A stretch of 64,000 nt of DNA from Lysobacter_I brunescens (lineage in GTDB: Bacteria > Pseudomonadota > Gammaproteobacteria > Xanthomonadales > Xanthomonadaceae), in the NCBI RefSeq assembly GCF_042677005.1, contig NZ_JBHTIF010000005.1, forward strand, positions 186,001 to 250,000. Reading direction: 5' to 3'. Positions 7,892-15,601 of the stretch are shown here, piece by piece. A model generated the notes under the pieces. That model saw only the letters and a list, made by a program, of their open reading frames with translations. It searched no databases and was not told the origin of the DNA. Made by a program: the position numbers and the translations under genes. Position 1 is the first letter of the stretch, and every line of letters starts with the position of its first letter.

Positions 7892-8683
7892 ATGACCCGT
7901 TTCTTTTTCTCCGCCTGCATCGCCGCGACGCTCACCGTCGCCCTGTCACCGCAAGCCCATGCCTGGGGGCCGCTCGGCCACCGGCTCGTCGGCCATCTCG
8001 CCCAGTCCCAACTCTCGCCGAAGGCCCGCGCCGAAGTCGCGCGACTGCTGCAAGGCGAAGCCGATCCCACGCTCGCCGGCATCGCCAACTGGGCCGACGA
8101 GCTGCGCGGCAACGACCCCGGCCTCGGCCGGCGTTCGTCGCCGTGGCATTACGTGAACCTGGCCGAGGACGGCTGCCGCTACGAAGCCACGCGCGACTGC
8201 GAACGCGGCGATTGCGTGGTCGAAGCCATCCGCCGCCAGCGCGCCATCCTGGCCGACCGCACCAAGCCCGATGCCGCACGCGCGCAGGCATTGAAGTTCC
8301 TCGTGCATTTCGTCGGCGATGTCCACCAGCCGCTGCACGCCGGCCATGCCGCAAACCGCGGCGGCAACGACATCCAGATCAACCTCGACGGCAAGGGCAG
8401 CAACCTGCACCGGCTGTGGGACAGCGAACTGCTCGCCACCGCGCAGTTGTCCGAACCCGAATGGCTGAAGCGACTGCGCGCACTGCCGTCGCCCAGGGAC
8501 ACCGGCACCGAACCCGCGCGCTGGGCCGAAGCCTCCTGCCGCGTCGTGCTGCGCGAAGGCATGGTGCCGCCGCGCGCGAAGCTCGGCCAGGACTACGTGC
8601 TGCGCTGGCGTCCGGTCGCCGAGGACCGGCTGCGGTCCGCCGGCCACGCGCTGGCGACGCTGCTCAACGACACGCTGAAGTAA
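7892..8683 (+). CDS. S1/P1-type nuclease, secreted
   Basis: A zinc-dependent nuclease of the S1/P1 family, which cleaves single-stranded DNA and RNA and removes 3'-phosphates. It has 263 residues. A signal peptide ending in HA precedes W25, and in this family the mature N-terminal tryptophan itself binds zinc; WGPLGHRLVGHLAQ matches the first zinc ligands. Others are in WADELR, HYVNL and the signature FVHFVGDVHQPLHAGHA, followed by GGNDIQ and NLHRLWDSEL. All expected ligands appear present, so it is probably active in the periplasm or medium. The start at 7892 gives a proper signal peptide. The TauE-like gene follows after 15 bp and may be cotranscribed. Confidence 0.9.
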   Translation: MTRFFFSACIAATLTVALSPQAHAWGPLGHRLVGHLAQSQLSPKARAEVARLLQGEADPTLAGIANWADELRGNDPGLGRRSSPWHYVNLAEDGCRYEATRDCERGDCVVEAIRRQRAILADRTKPDAARAQALKFLVHFVGDVHQPLHAGHAANRGGNDIQINLDGKGSNLHRLWDSELLATAQLSEPEWLKRLRALPSPRDTGTEPARWAEASCRVVLREGMVPPRAKLGQDYVLRWRPVAEDRLRSAGHALATLLNDTLK

Positions 8684-8698
8684 TCCGCACGCATCGCG

Positions 8699-9448
8699 AT
8701 GCCCGCGCCCGAACTGATCGCCGCCGCGCTGTTCCTGCTGGTCGCGGTGCTGTATTCGTCCGTCGGCCATGCCGGCGCCAGCGGCTACATCGCGGCGATG
8801 ACCCTGCTCGGCTTCGCGCCGGAGCAGATGCGGCCCACGGCGCTGGCGCTGAACCTGCTGGTCGGCGCGATCGGCCTGTACCGCTTCTGGCGCGGCGGTC
8901 ACGTGCGCTGGCGCAACATCCTGCCGTTCGTGCTGGCCTCGGCGCCTGCCGCCTATTTCGCAGCGAAGGTGAAACTGCCGGCGGACACGTATTCGACCCT
9001 GCTCGGCCTGGTGCTGGTGGTCGCGGCGATCGGCGTGTTCCGTTCCGCGTCGCGTGCGGAAGCGGAGGACGCGGGGGCGCAGGGACGACGCGTGCCGTGG
9101 GCGGCGGGGCTGATCGCCGGCGGCGCGATCGGCACGCTGTCCGGACTCACCGGCACCGGCGGCGCGATCTTCCTCACGCCGCTGCTGCTGTTCGCGCACT
9201 GGATGCCGACGCGCGAGGCGAGCGGCACCTCGGTGGCCTTCGTGTGGATCAATTCCCTGACCGCGCTGATCGGCCTGCTGCAATCGCAGCAGACGCTGCC
9301 GACGATGCTGCCGCTGTGGCTGGGCGCGGTGGCCATCGGCGCGCTGATCGGCACGCAATTGGGCCTGCGCTGGCTGCCGGTGCGCGCGCTGCGCCATTCG
9401 CTCGGCGTCGTGCTGCTGATCGCTGCGGGCAAGCTGCTGTTCGGTTGA
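8699..9448 (+). CDS. TauE/SafE family sulfite exporter-like permease
   Basis: A 249-residue integral membrane protein of the TauE/SafE (DUF81) family, whose members export sulfite, sulfoacetate or related anions. It has about eight hydrophobic segments in two related halves. The family glycine motifs are visible in VLYSSVGHAGASGYIAAM near the N-terminus and in IGTLSGLTGTGGAIFLTPLL near residue 145. The start at 8699 is 15 bp after the nuclease stop. The actual substrate cannot be told from sequence. A hairpin downstream separates it from the convergent M56 gene. Confidence 0.88.
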   Translation: MPAPELIAAALFLLVAVLYSSVGHAGASGYIAAMTLLGFAPEQMRPTALALNLLVGAIGLYRFWRGGHVRWRNILPFVLASAPAAYFAAKVKLPADTYSTLLGLVLVVAAIGVFRSASRAEAEDAGAQGRRVPWAAGLIAGGAIGTLSGLTGTGGAIFLTPLLLFAHWMPTREASGTSVAFVWINSLTALIGLLQSQQTLPTMLPLWLGAVAIGALIGTQLGLRWLPVRALRHSLGVVLLIAAGKLLFG

Positions 9449-9474
9449 TTCGCCGGGCGATGGGTTCATCGCAC

Positions 9475-9497
9475 CGCCGCCCTGCGACAGGGCGGCG
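9475..9497. terminator. Hairpin between convergent genes
   Basis: A 10-bp GC-rich stem (9475-9484 with 9488-9497) and a three-base loop lie between the stops of the TauE-like and M56 genes. No U-tract is evident on either side, so termination strength is uncertain. Confidence 0.5.
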
Positions 9498-9514
9498 CAG
9501 CGTCCAGGGATGAC

Positions 9515-11422
9515 TCAGTTCGCGGTCGGCGTCGGCGCGACAGCTTGCGTGGCTTGCGCTGCTTCGCGGGCCGCCTTCGCAGCGGCGAGCGCGCGCAGCT
9601 GGTCGCGCCGGCGTTCGACGCGCTGCTTGATCGCCTCCAGTTCGGCCATGCGTTGCTCCGGGCTCATCGCGGCGAACCGGGCATGCTCGCGTTCGGCGGT
9701 CTCGGAATCGACCGTGAAGGCGATGGCCTTCGCAACGCGCGCCGCTTCCTCGGCGTCGCGTGCAGCGGCGGCGGCCCGTGCGGCTTCCTGTGCGGCCGCC
9801 TTGCCGGCCTCGGCATCGGTCTTCGCGCGTTCCGCATGGCGCGCGGCCGCAGCCTGCGCCTCGATCGCCACTGCACGTGCCTGCTCGGCTTTCGCGGCCT
9901 GCGCACGCGCGGCCTGTTTCGCATGTTCGGCCGAGATCGGCGCCATCGCTGCCGGCGGCGCCGGCGGCGAAGGCGGCTCGGGGGGAGACGGCGGGGCCGG
10001 AGGTGCGGGAGGTGCAACGGCCGACACCGGTGCGGGCGGTGCGGGCGGTGCGGGCGGCGCGGGCGGCGACGGGGGCGCCGGCGGCGCGACGGCTGTGGTC
10101 GGCAGCGCGTTCAACATCTTGAGGATGTGCGGGGGCGTTCCGCGATCATCGACGCGCATCGACAGTTCGATGCCATCCAGACGGCCATCGGCATCCTGCT
10201 TGCCGATGCTCACCGTACCGGGTGTGTCGCGTACCAGAACCAGCCTCGGCTCGCCGATCGATGTGCCGTTCCGCTGCAGCACCAGGGCGACATCGAAACG
10301 GTCCGCGCCCTGGCGACGGATGCGGCCGCCGATGGAGAGCTCGTTGCCTCGCCCGTCGCGATACCTGATGTCCAGGGGCGAATCGAACCGGCCGCCGGCA
10401 TCGATGCGCGTCGCTGGCTGTTCATCGGTCTTGATGTCGAAGGCGATGGAATAGAGGTCGAGCGCCTGGGCGGATGCCGCAGATGCGGCGGTCGCGGTCG
10501 CGGGCGTGGCGACGGCGGGCTGCGCGGGCTGTGCCGGCTGCGCGGACCAGACCGCGAAACCGGTGCCCAGCGCAAGCAGCGCGACAGTGACGGCGCCGAT
10601 GCGCCGCGTCCACGGACGCGGCATCGGGGATGTGAGTTGCATGACTCGCTCCTTCATGGGATGGGAGAACCCCCAGTGACAGCCCAGCGGCGCCTGCCGG
10701 TCTGCCATGAGGGTCTTGAGCATCGCTTCGCCGTACGCGCGTCGCGAATCGGGGTGTGCCGCGATCACCGCCTGGTCGCAGGCGAGTTCCTGATCGTGGC
10801 GAAAGGATCGGGCCGCCAGGTGCACCAGCGGGTTGAACCAGAACACGCAGCGCAGCGCGGCCACGGCGAAGTTCGCCAGGTGGTCGCCGCGCCGCCGGTG
10901 CGTGCGTTCGTGCGCGAGCATCAGCTGGCGCTCGCGGGCGTCGTAGCGCAGCTGGAAATCGTCGGGCAGCACGATGCGCGCGCGCACCACGCCCAGCAGC
11001 GCGGGCAAGCCGAGGCTGGCCTGCGCCTTCCACAGGTCGTCGCGCAGCGGACGCAAGCGGCCGAGGCCGCGCTCGAAGCGACGCTGCAGCCACCACAGGC
11101 GCAGCGCCATCGCCAGCGCGCCGAGCAGCCACAGCGCGGCGAGCCAGGGCGTCGGATCGAACGTCGCCACCGGCGCCACCGTCGTGGTCGCGGCAGCGAC
11201 CGGCATCGCCATCGGCATGACGGGCGCTTCCGGCAACTCCGCGACCGGCGCCGGCAGCAGCAACGCCAGCAACGATGCCGGCACCAGCCACCAGGCGGCG
11301 TAGGCGACGCCGGCGCCGAAGCGCGGGCGCAGCCAGCGGGACAACAGGAAGGCGAGGACGACGGCGAGGCTCAGCGCCAGCGTCGCGCCACCAAAGGCAT
11401 CGAGGAGATCAACGCGGCTCAT
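9515..11422 (-). CDS. M56 (BlaR1-like) metallopeptidase, proline-rich
   Basis: A membrane metallopeptidase of the BlaR1/MecR1 M56 family, which in known systems degrades or inactivates a BlaI-type repressor on receiving a signal. It has 635 residues. Hydrophobic segments lie near residues 8-30, 40-57, 90-111 and 185-200. The zinc motif HERTH is at 171-175, followed by the typical NPLVHLAARSFRHDQELACD helix. A further TM is near 310. There is no penicillin-binding sensor domain. Instead the C-terminal half has a beta-type region, a long Pro/Ala tract (PPAPPSPPAPPAPPAPPAP) and an alanine-rich coiled coil. It overlaps the upstream blaI-like gene by 14 bp. The signal sensed is unknown. Confidence 0.87.
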   Translation of the reverse strand: MSRVDLLDAFGGATLALSLAVVLAFLLSRWLRPRFGAGVAYAAWWLVPASLLALLLPAPVAELPEAPVMPMAMPVAAATTTVAPVATFDPTPWLAALWLLGALAMALRLWWLQRRFERGLGRLRPLRDDLWKAQASLGLPALLGVVRARIVLPDDFQLRYDARERQLMLAHERTHRRRGDHLANFAVAALRCVFWFNPLVHLAARSFRHDQELACDQAVIAAHPDSRRAYGEAMLKTLMADRQAPLGCHWGFSHPMKERVMQLTSPMPRPWTRRIGAVTVALLALGTGFAVWSAQPAQPAQPAVATPATATAASAASAQALDLYSIAFDIKTDEQPATRIDAGGRFDSPLDIRYRDGRGNELSIGGRIRRQGADRFDVALVLQRNGTSIGEPRLVLVRDTPGTVSIGKQDADGRLDGIELSMRVDDRGTPPHILKMLNALPTTAVAPPAPPSPPAPPAPPAPPAPVSAVAPPAPPAPPSPPEPPSPPAPPAAMAPISAEHAKQAARAQAAKAEQARAVAIEAQAAAARHAERAKTDAEAGKAAAQEAARAAAAARDAEEAARVAKAIAFTVDSETAEREHARFAAMSPEQRMAELEAIKQRVERRRDQLRALAAAKAAREAAQATQAVAPTPTAN

Positions 11423-11786
11423 CGTGACCCTCCAGGCTGTCGACCAGCCTGCGCAGTTCCGCCACGTCGGCGGCGCTGAGCTTGCGGTGCTCGCTGAAGT
11501 GCGCGACCAGCGGTGCGACGCGGCCATCGAACAGGCGCGCGAGCAGGCTTTCGCTCTCGCCCATCACCCAGTCCTCGCGGCGCAGCTTCGGCGAATAGAG
11601 ATAGCGGCGACCATCCTTCTCGGCCTCGATCGCGCCCTTGTTGAGCAGGCGGTTGAGCAGGGTCTTCACCGTGGCTTCCTGCCAGTCCTGGCGGCCGGCG
11701 AGCGCGGCGAACACCTCCTCCGAGGTCTGCGGGCTGCGCTGCCACAGCACTTCCATCACGGCGGATTCGGCTTCGCTGATCTGCAT
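11409..11786 (-). CDS. BlaI/MecI/CopY family transcriptional repressor
   Basis: A 125-residue winged-helix repressor. The start at 11786 gives MQISEAESAVMEVLWQRSPQ, the standard beginning of the family. ATVKTLLNRLLNKGAIEAEK, followed by GRRYLYSP, forms the recognition helix and wing. The C-terminal dimerisation helices end in EELRRL-type sequence. It forms an operon with the M56 peptidase (14-bp overlap), the classical repressor/protease pairing. A 19-bp-arm perfect palindrome just upstream is the obvious autoregulatory operator. The divergent acetyl-CoA hydrolase family gene may be under the same control. Confidence 0.93.
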   Translation of the reverse strand: MQISEAESAVMEVLWQRSPQTSEEVFAALAGRQDWQEATVKTLLNRLLNKGAIEAEKDGRRYLYSPKLRREDWVMGESESLLARLFDGRVAPLVAHFSEHRKLSAADVAELRRLVDSLEGHDEPR

Positions 11787-11797
11787 GGTCGTCCCGG

Positions 11798-11845
11798 GAT
11801 CGTTTACGCGTGTAATTGAATTGCAGATTACACGCGTAAACGATC
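11798..11845. promoter_or_regulatory. BlaI operator: perfect 19-bp-arm palindrome
   Basis: Arms gatcgtttacgcgtgtaat (11798-11816) and its exact complement (11827-11845) surround a 10-bp spacer, ending 12 bp upstream of the blaI-like start. Each arm itself contains a near-dyad TTAC-N4-GTAA, resembling BlaI/MecI half-site spacing, so two repressor dimers may bind. Confidence 0.8.
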
Positions 11846-11944
11846 GAGTCAATACCGCTCGTCGGCGGCCATCGGTCCGGCCCGTCGGCGCGCGCTTTTG
11901 ACCGGACGCAGGACGCCACCGGCGAAGTCCGCGATGATGTCGGC

Positions 11945-13915
11945 ATGGACCCGCAGACCACCCCGCCCCGCCTCGACAGCCTCGACGACGCCGTCGAGAC
12001 CCTTCTCGCCAGCATCGACGGCCCGCTGCGCGTCGCGGCGCCGCTGGGCATCGGCAAGCCGCACCGGCTGCTCAACGCCCTGTACGCGCGCTGCGAATGC
12101 GACCCGTCGCGACCGCTGCACCTGTACACCGCGCTGTCGCTGGACCCGCCGTCACCGGCCAACGACCTGCAGCGACGCTTCCTCGCGCCCTTCCTGTCGC
12201 GCCACTTCGGCGACGACTTCCCCCGGCTGCAGTACGTGACGGCGATCCGCCGCGACGCGCTGCCGGCGCACATCGAGGTGGAGGAGTTCTACATGCAGTC
12301 CGGCGCGATGCTGCGTTCGCGCCAGGCGCAGCGCCGCTACGCCAGCCTCAACTACACCCACGTCGCACGCGCCGTGGCCGATCGCGGCGCGAACGTGTTC
12401 GTGCAGAAGGTGGCCTCGAACGCCGATGGCAGCCGCCTGTCGCTGTCGTCGAACACCGACCTGACCTTCGATGCGGTCGACGCGATCGTCGCGCGCGGGC
12501 TGCCGCGGCCGCTGCTGGTCGCGGAAATCGATCCGGAATTGCCGTGGATCGAGAACGGCGCGTCGGTCGACGCGTCCTACTTCGACCTGGTGGTCACGCC
12601 GCCGGGACCGTATCCGAAGCTGTTCGCGCTGCCGCGCCAGCCGGTGGCCGATGCCGAGTACGCGATCGGTTTCCATGCCAGCACGCTGGTGCGCGACGGC
12701 GGCACGCTGCAGATCGGCATCGGCGCGCTGGCCGATGCGCTGTCGCATGCGCTGGTGCTGCGCCACACCGACAACGCGACGTACCGGCGCGTGCTGCAGG
12801 CGCTGGATCCCGAGATCGAGCGCCATCCGGCGGTGATCGCCAGCGGCGGACTGGGCCCGTTCGAGCAGGGCCTGTACGGCTGCAGCGAGATGATCAACGA
12901 AGGCTTCCGCGCGCTGGTGCAGGCGGGGGTGATCCGGCGCAAGGTCGTGGACGACGAAGCGCTGATGCGGCGCGTCGGCGACGGCAGCGCCAGCGAGGCC
13001 GACCTCGCACGGCTCGATCGCGAAGGCGAATACCTGCACGGCGCCTTCTACCTCGGTTCGCACGATTTCTACGACTGGCTGCGCACCCTCGACGAGGACG
13101 CGCGGCGCAGCATCGGCATGCGCCGCGTGAGCGAGGTGAACGAGCTGTACGGCGGACGCGAATCGCTGGAACGCGTGCAGCGCCGCGAGTCGCGCTTCTT
13201 CAACACCTGCATGATGGCCACCGCGCTGGGCGCGGCGGTGTCGGACGCGCTGGCCGACGGCCGCGTGGTGTCCGGCGTGGGCGGCCAGTACAACTTCGTG
13301 GCGATGGCACATGCCCTGCCCTGCGCGCGCTCGGCGCTGATGCTGCGCGCCACGCGCGAGGAGCCGGGGCTGCCGGCGATCTCCAGCATCCTGTGGAACT
13401 ACGGGCACACCACCATCCCGCGCCACCTGCGCGACCTGTATGTCAGCGAGTACGGCATCGCCGACCTGCGCGGCGCCTGCGACGAGGACTGCGTGCGGAC
13501 GATGGCCGGGATCGCGGACGCGCGTTTCCAGGCGGCCCTGCTGCGCACCGCGCACGAACACGGCAAGGTCGACAGCCCGGCACCCGATCCGCGCGCGCTG
13601 GCGCACAACACGCCGGAGCGCCTGCGCGCCGCGCTCGCGCCGTTCCGCGCCGACGGCACCCTGCCCGACTATCCGCTGGGCAGCGATTTCACGCCGGTGG
13701 AACAGCGCCTGGTGAAGGCGCTGGGCTGGCTGAAGGCGAATACCGCCACGCGCGGCGCGAAGCTGAAGACGATCGCACGGGCGCTGTTCGCGGAGAAAGC
13801 AGCATCGCCGGAGGACATCGAAGCCCTGGCCCGCATGGGTTACGCCTCGCCCACGGGCATGGGCGAGGCGCTGTACGCGAAGCTGGTGGCGCTGGCACTG
13901 CGATCCGTGCGTTGA
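11945..13915 (+). CDS. Acetyl-CoA hydrolase/transferase family protein
   Basis: An enzyme of the acetyl-CoA hydrolase / CoA-transferase family (4-hydroxybutyrate CoA-transferase, succinyl-CoA:acetate transferase relatives). At 656 residues it is longer than the usual 430-500; the extra length lies in an insertion around residues 330-420 and in a C-terminal helical tail of about 80 residues. The C-terminal catalytic domain shows GVGGQYNFVAMAHAL and the characteristic YVSEYGIADLRG. QIGIGALADAL near residue 255 is a CoA-site glycine loop. The acceptor substrate cannot be predicted. It is divergent from the BlaI-like gene, with 158 bp between them. Confidence 0.85.
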   Translation: MDPQTTPPRLDSLDDAVETLLASIDGPLRVAAPLGIGKPHRLLNALYARCECDPSRPLHLYTALSLDPPSPANDLQRRFLAPFLSRHFGDDFPRLQYVTAIRRDALPAHIEVEEFYMQSGAMLRSRQAQRRYASLNYTHVARAVADRGANVFVQKVASNADGSRLSLSSNTDLTFDAVDAIVARGLPRPLLVAEIDPELPWIENGASVDASYFDLVVTPPGPYPKLFALPRQPVADAEYAIGFHASTLVRDGGTLQIGIGALADALSHALVLRHTDNATYRRVLQALDPEIERHPAVIASGGLGPFEQGLYGCSEMINEGFRALVQAGVIRRKVVDDEALMRRVGDGSASEADLARLDREGEYLHGAFYLGSHDFYDWLRTLDEDARRSIGMRRVSEVNELYGGRESLERVQRRESRFFNTCMMATALGAAVSDALADGRVVSGVGGQYNFVAMAHALPCARSALMLRATREEPGLPAISSILWNYGHTTIPRHLRDLYVSEYGIADLRGACDEDCVRTMAGIADARFQAALLRTAHEHGKVDSPAPDPRALAHNTPERLRAALAPFRADGTLPDYPLGSDFTPVEQRLVKALGWLKANTATRGAKLKTIARALFAEKAASPEDIEALARMGYASPTGMGEALYAKLVALALRSVR

Positions 13916-13987
13916 TGCACATGGCGCACGCTCCCGATCATGGGCACGTCATCGATGTGGCATCGCGAGAGCGACACCGACAACGTA

Positions 13988-14347
13988 TTACCAACCACTG
14001 CCTCCGCCGCCACCACCACCACCACCGCTGCTGCCGTTGCCAGTCGGCGCCGGATCGGGGTTTCGCGGTTGCTTCGGCCTGGGCGTCTTCGACGTGCGGT
14101 TGGCATCGTTCGGATCGGTGATCGCGGAAGCCGTGGGCTGGCAAGGCTCGATCACCTCCGCGCCGCGATACGAGGACACCGCCGCGAGGCAGTCGGCTTC
14201 CGAGTCGGCGGCGATGGGCAGCATCTGCGGTGCGACGCCGCCATCGTCGTAGGCGATGAGCGCGGTCCATTGCGGACCGGTGGCGAACGTTGCCGGCACC
14301 GTCGCGGCGGATGCGGCGATCACCGCCAGGGCGAGAATGTGTTTCAT
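13988..14347 (-). CDS. Small exported protein with Gly-rich tail (119 aa)
   Basis: Family not recognised. A signal peptide MKHILALAVIAASAATVPATFA precedes a short domain with two cysteines (EADCLAAV and VIEPCQP) about 20 residues apart, suggesting a disulfide. This is followed by a polar, proline-rich linker and a terminal run of glycines ending GGGSGW. It lies 67 bp downstream of another small exported gene on the same strand, possibly in one operon. Both open the cluster of small secreted proteins that reaches to 24 kb. Confidence 0.65.
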   Translation of the reverse strand: MKHILALAVIAASAATVPATFATGPQWTALIAYDDGGVAPQMLPIAADSEADCLAAVSSYRGAEVIEPCQPTASAITDPNDANRTSKTPRPKQPRNPDPAPTGNGSSGGGGGGGGGSGW

Positions 14348-14414
14348 GGCATGACCTGTGAGGGTGGAAGAAGATCGGCCGCTTCCCTGCGGCCCGGCAC
14401 ACGCCGAAGGCGCG

Positions 14415-14720
14415 TCAGTAGGCGTCGAACCAGCACCAGTCCACGACCGTGACGCCGGGCGTGCCGGTGAGGCTGGCCAGCTGGCCTTCGCAGTAGACCT
14501 GCGAGTCGGCGGTGATGTTGATGTAGCTGTACGACGACACGGTGCCGTCGGGGCGCGTGGTCACGTTCACGTAGCGGACCTTCGCGCGCCAGACGCCGGG
14601 CACGTAGGGCGTCGGGCCGACCGGATCGAGGGTGCCGGCGCCGATCCGGGCAGCGGAGGCCGGTGCGGACGCGGCGGCGATCGACAAGGTGAGGACGAGG
14701 GCGGCGAGGATGGACTTCAT
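14415..14720 (-). CDS. Small exported protein (101 aa)
   Basis: Family not recognised. The start at 14720 has AGGAG seven bases upstream and gives a clear signal peptide (MKSILAALVLTLSIAAASAP then ASA). The mature ~75 residues contain aromatic and beta-prone stretches (WRAKVRYVNVTTRPDGTV, YINITADSQVYCEGQ) and end in VDWCWFDAY. Two cysteines could form a disulfide. It is predicted periplasmic or extracellular. A TAGCCT box at about 14839-14844 on this strand is a possible -10. It belongs with the neighbouring small-exported-protein genes, but I see no shared upstream element here. Confidence 0.7.
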   Translation of the reverse strand: MKSILAALVLTLSIAAASAPASAARIGAGTLDPVGPTPYVPGVWRAKVRYVNVTTRPDGTVSSYSYINITADSQVYCEGQLASLTGTPGVTVVDWCWFDAY

Positions 14721-14949
14721 CGGGACTCCTGGAAAGCTGCCGTGGTCGGAGGCGTGCGGCGACGACACCCGGACGGCAGGCGGGGCGACGATGCGTTCGG
14801 AGCGAACCTGCCTGCGATGCAGGGCGGCACCGGATCAGGCTAGGGACGGCGGCGCGCCGCAGACAGTGCGAAGCGGGGGCATCCGCGGGGCGTCGGCAGG
14901 GCGTTTTCCGAAGCGTCCGACGCGCCACCGACACCGGATCGAACGGAAG
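14721..14949. other. Divergent intergenic region
   Basis: Gene-free DNA between two divergent exported-protein genes. Apart from the possible TAGCCT -10 on the minus strand near 14840, no structure is evident until the shared element at 14950. Confidence 0.45.
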
Positions 14950-14988
14950 ATCAAGCACTTGGCGCGGATTTCACCCCATGTTCTCCCC
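14950..14988 (+). promoter_or_regulatory. Shared upstream element, copy 1
   Basis: It begins ATCAAGCACTTGGCGCGGAT and continues with two C-rich TTC-CCC blocks. It aligns with the elements at 20769 and 23570. A -10-like TAGACT lies at 15022-15027, 34 bp downstream, and the gene start is at 15061. Confidence 0.6.
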
Positions 14989-15060
14989 GACGCGCGGTGA
15001 CCCGGCAACCCGGCATGGTCCTAGACTGTGGGTCCACAACGCTCACCGGATCGAGAGACC

Positions 15061-15552
15061 ATGCGCCACGTTTCCCCTCTGTCGTTCCTGCTCTGCCTGC
15101 TGGCCGCATCGACGGCCTCCGCGCACGACACCGTGCCCAAGACCTGGTGTCCGACGGGGACCCAGCAGGTGGTCCTCCGGCAGTTCTCGTTCAGCGAACG
15201 GCAGCTGGTCGAGTACCGCAACCAGCGCCTGGCCGACGGCTCGGTGCTGGGCAGCGCCTGCAACACCCTCAAGACCTGCGGGATCATCGACGAGTGGTAC
15301 TGGGCGAACCAGATGGCGCACGAGTTCGCGCTGGGCAGCCTGCTGCGCACGACCACCTCGCTGAGCGAGTCGCCGATGCCGGTGGTGAGATCGCCCCTCA
15401 CCTTCAATCTCAACGTCGACCTGAAACCGGTCAACGGCATCCTCGACCACCATGACCAGTACCGCTTCAGCCAGGGGCTGGCCGGCGATGTCGTGGCGTG
15501 CCGCGCGATCGCGACACCGTTGCCGTCCGGCACGCAGGTCAGGACGCGCTGA
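15061..15552 (+). CDS. Small secreted protein S1, mature N-terminal His (163 aa)
   Basis: First of three related secreted proteins. The signal peptide ends TASA, so the mature chain starts H22 in HDTVPKTWC. Family features seen in all three are AH[DE]T-x-P-x-x-W-C, CGI[IV] followed by an acidic residue (CGIID at 73-77), and an HH pair (130-131) before an aromatic and G-[LV]-x-G. This copy has lost one of the two C-terminal cysteines found in the others (GDVVAC). N-terminal His plus HH resembles a copper histidine brace, which is inference. The gene is tail-to-tail with the TPR-PAS gene at 15602 (49 bp apart). The start at 15061 fits the signal peptide. Confidence 0.75.
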   Translation: MRHVSPLSFLLCLLAASTASAHDTVPKTWCPTGTQQVVLRQFSFSERQLVEYRNQRLADGSVLGSACNTLKTCGIIDEWYWANQMAHEFALGSLLRTTTSLSESPMPVVRSPLTFNLNVDLKPVNGILDHHDQYRFSQGLAGDVVACRAIATPLPSGTQVRTR

Positions 15553-15601
15553 TCGCGCGGCCAGCGGGAACCGGCGCCGGCATGCGCCCGGCGGGGGACG
15601 A

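Noticed and set aside
7946..9469. Minus-strand 507-residue frame rich in Arg, Gln and Ala
   Set aside because: It lies antisense to the S1/P1 nuclease and TauE-like genes, both with clear motifs, and reads as low-complexity shadow sequence.
9515..11786. Beta-lactam resistance locus
   Set aside because: The BlaI/M56 pair lacks a penicillin-binding sensor domain and no beta-lactamase gene is nearby.
13940..14452. Plus-strand frame with a poly-Thr tract over the small exported genes
   Set aside because: The tract is the complement of the poly-Gly tail of the 119-aa exported protein; there is no start context.
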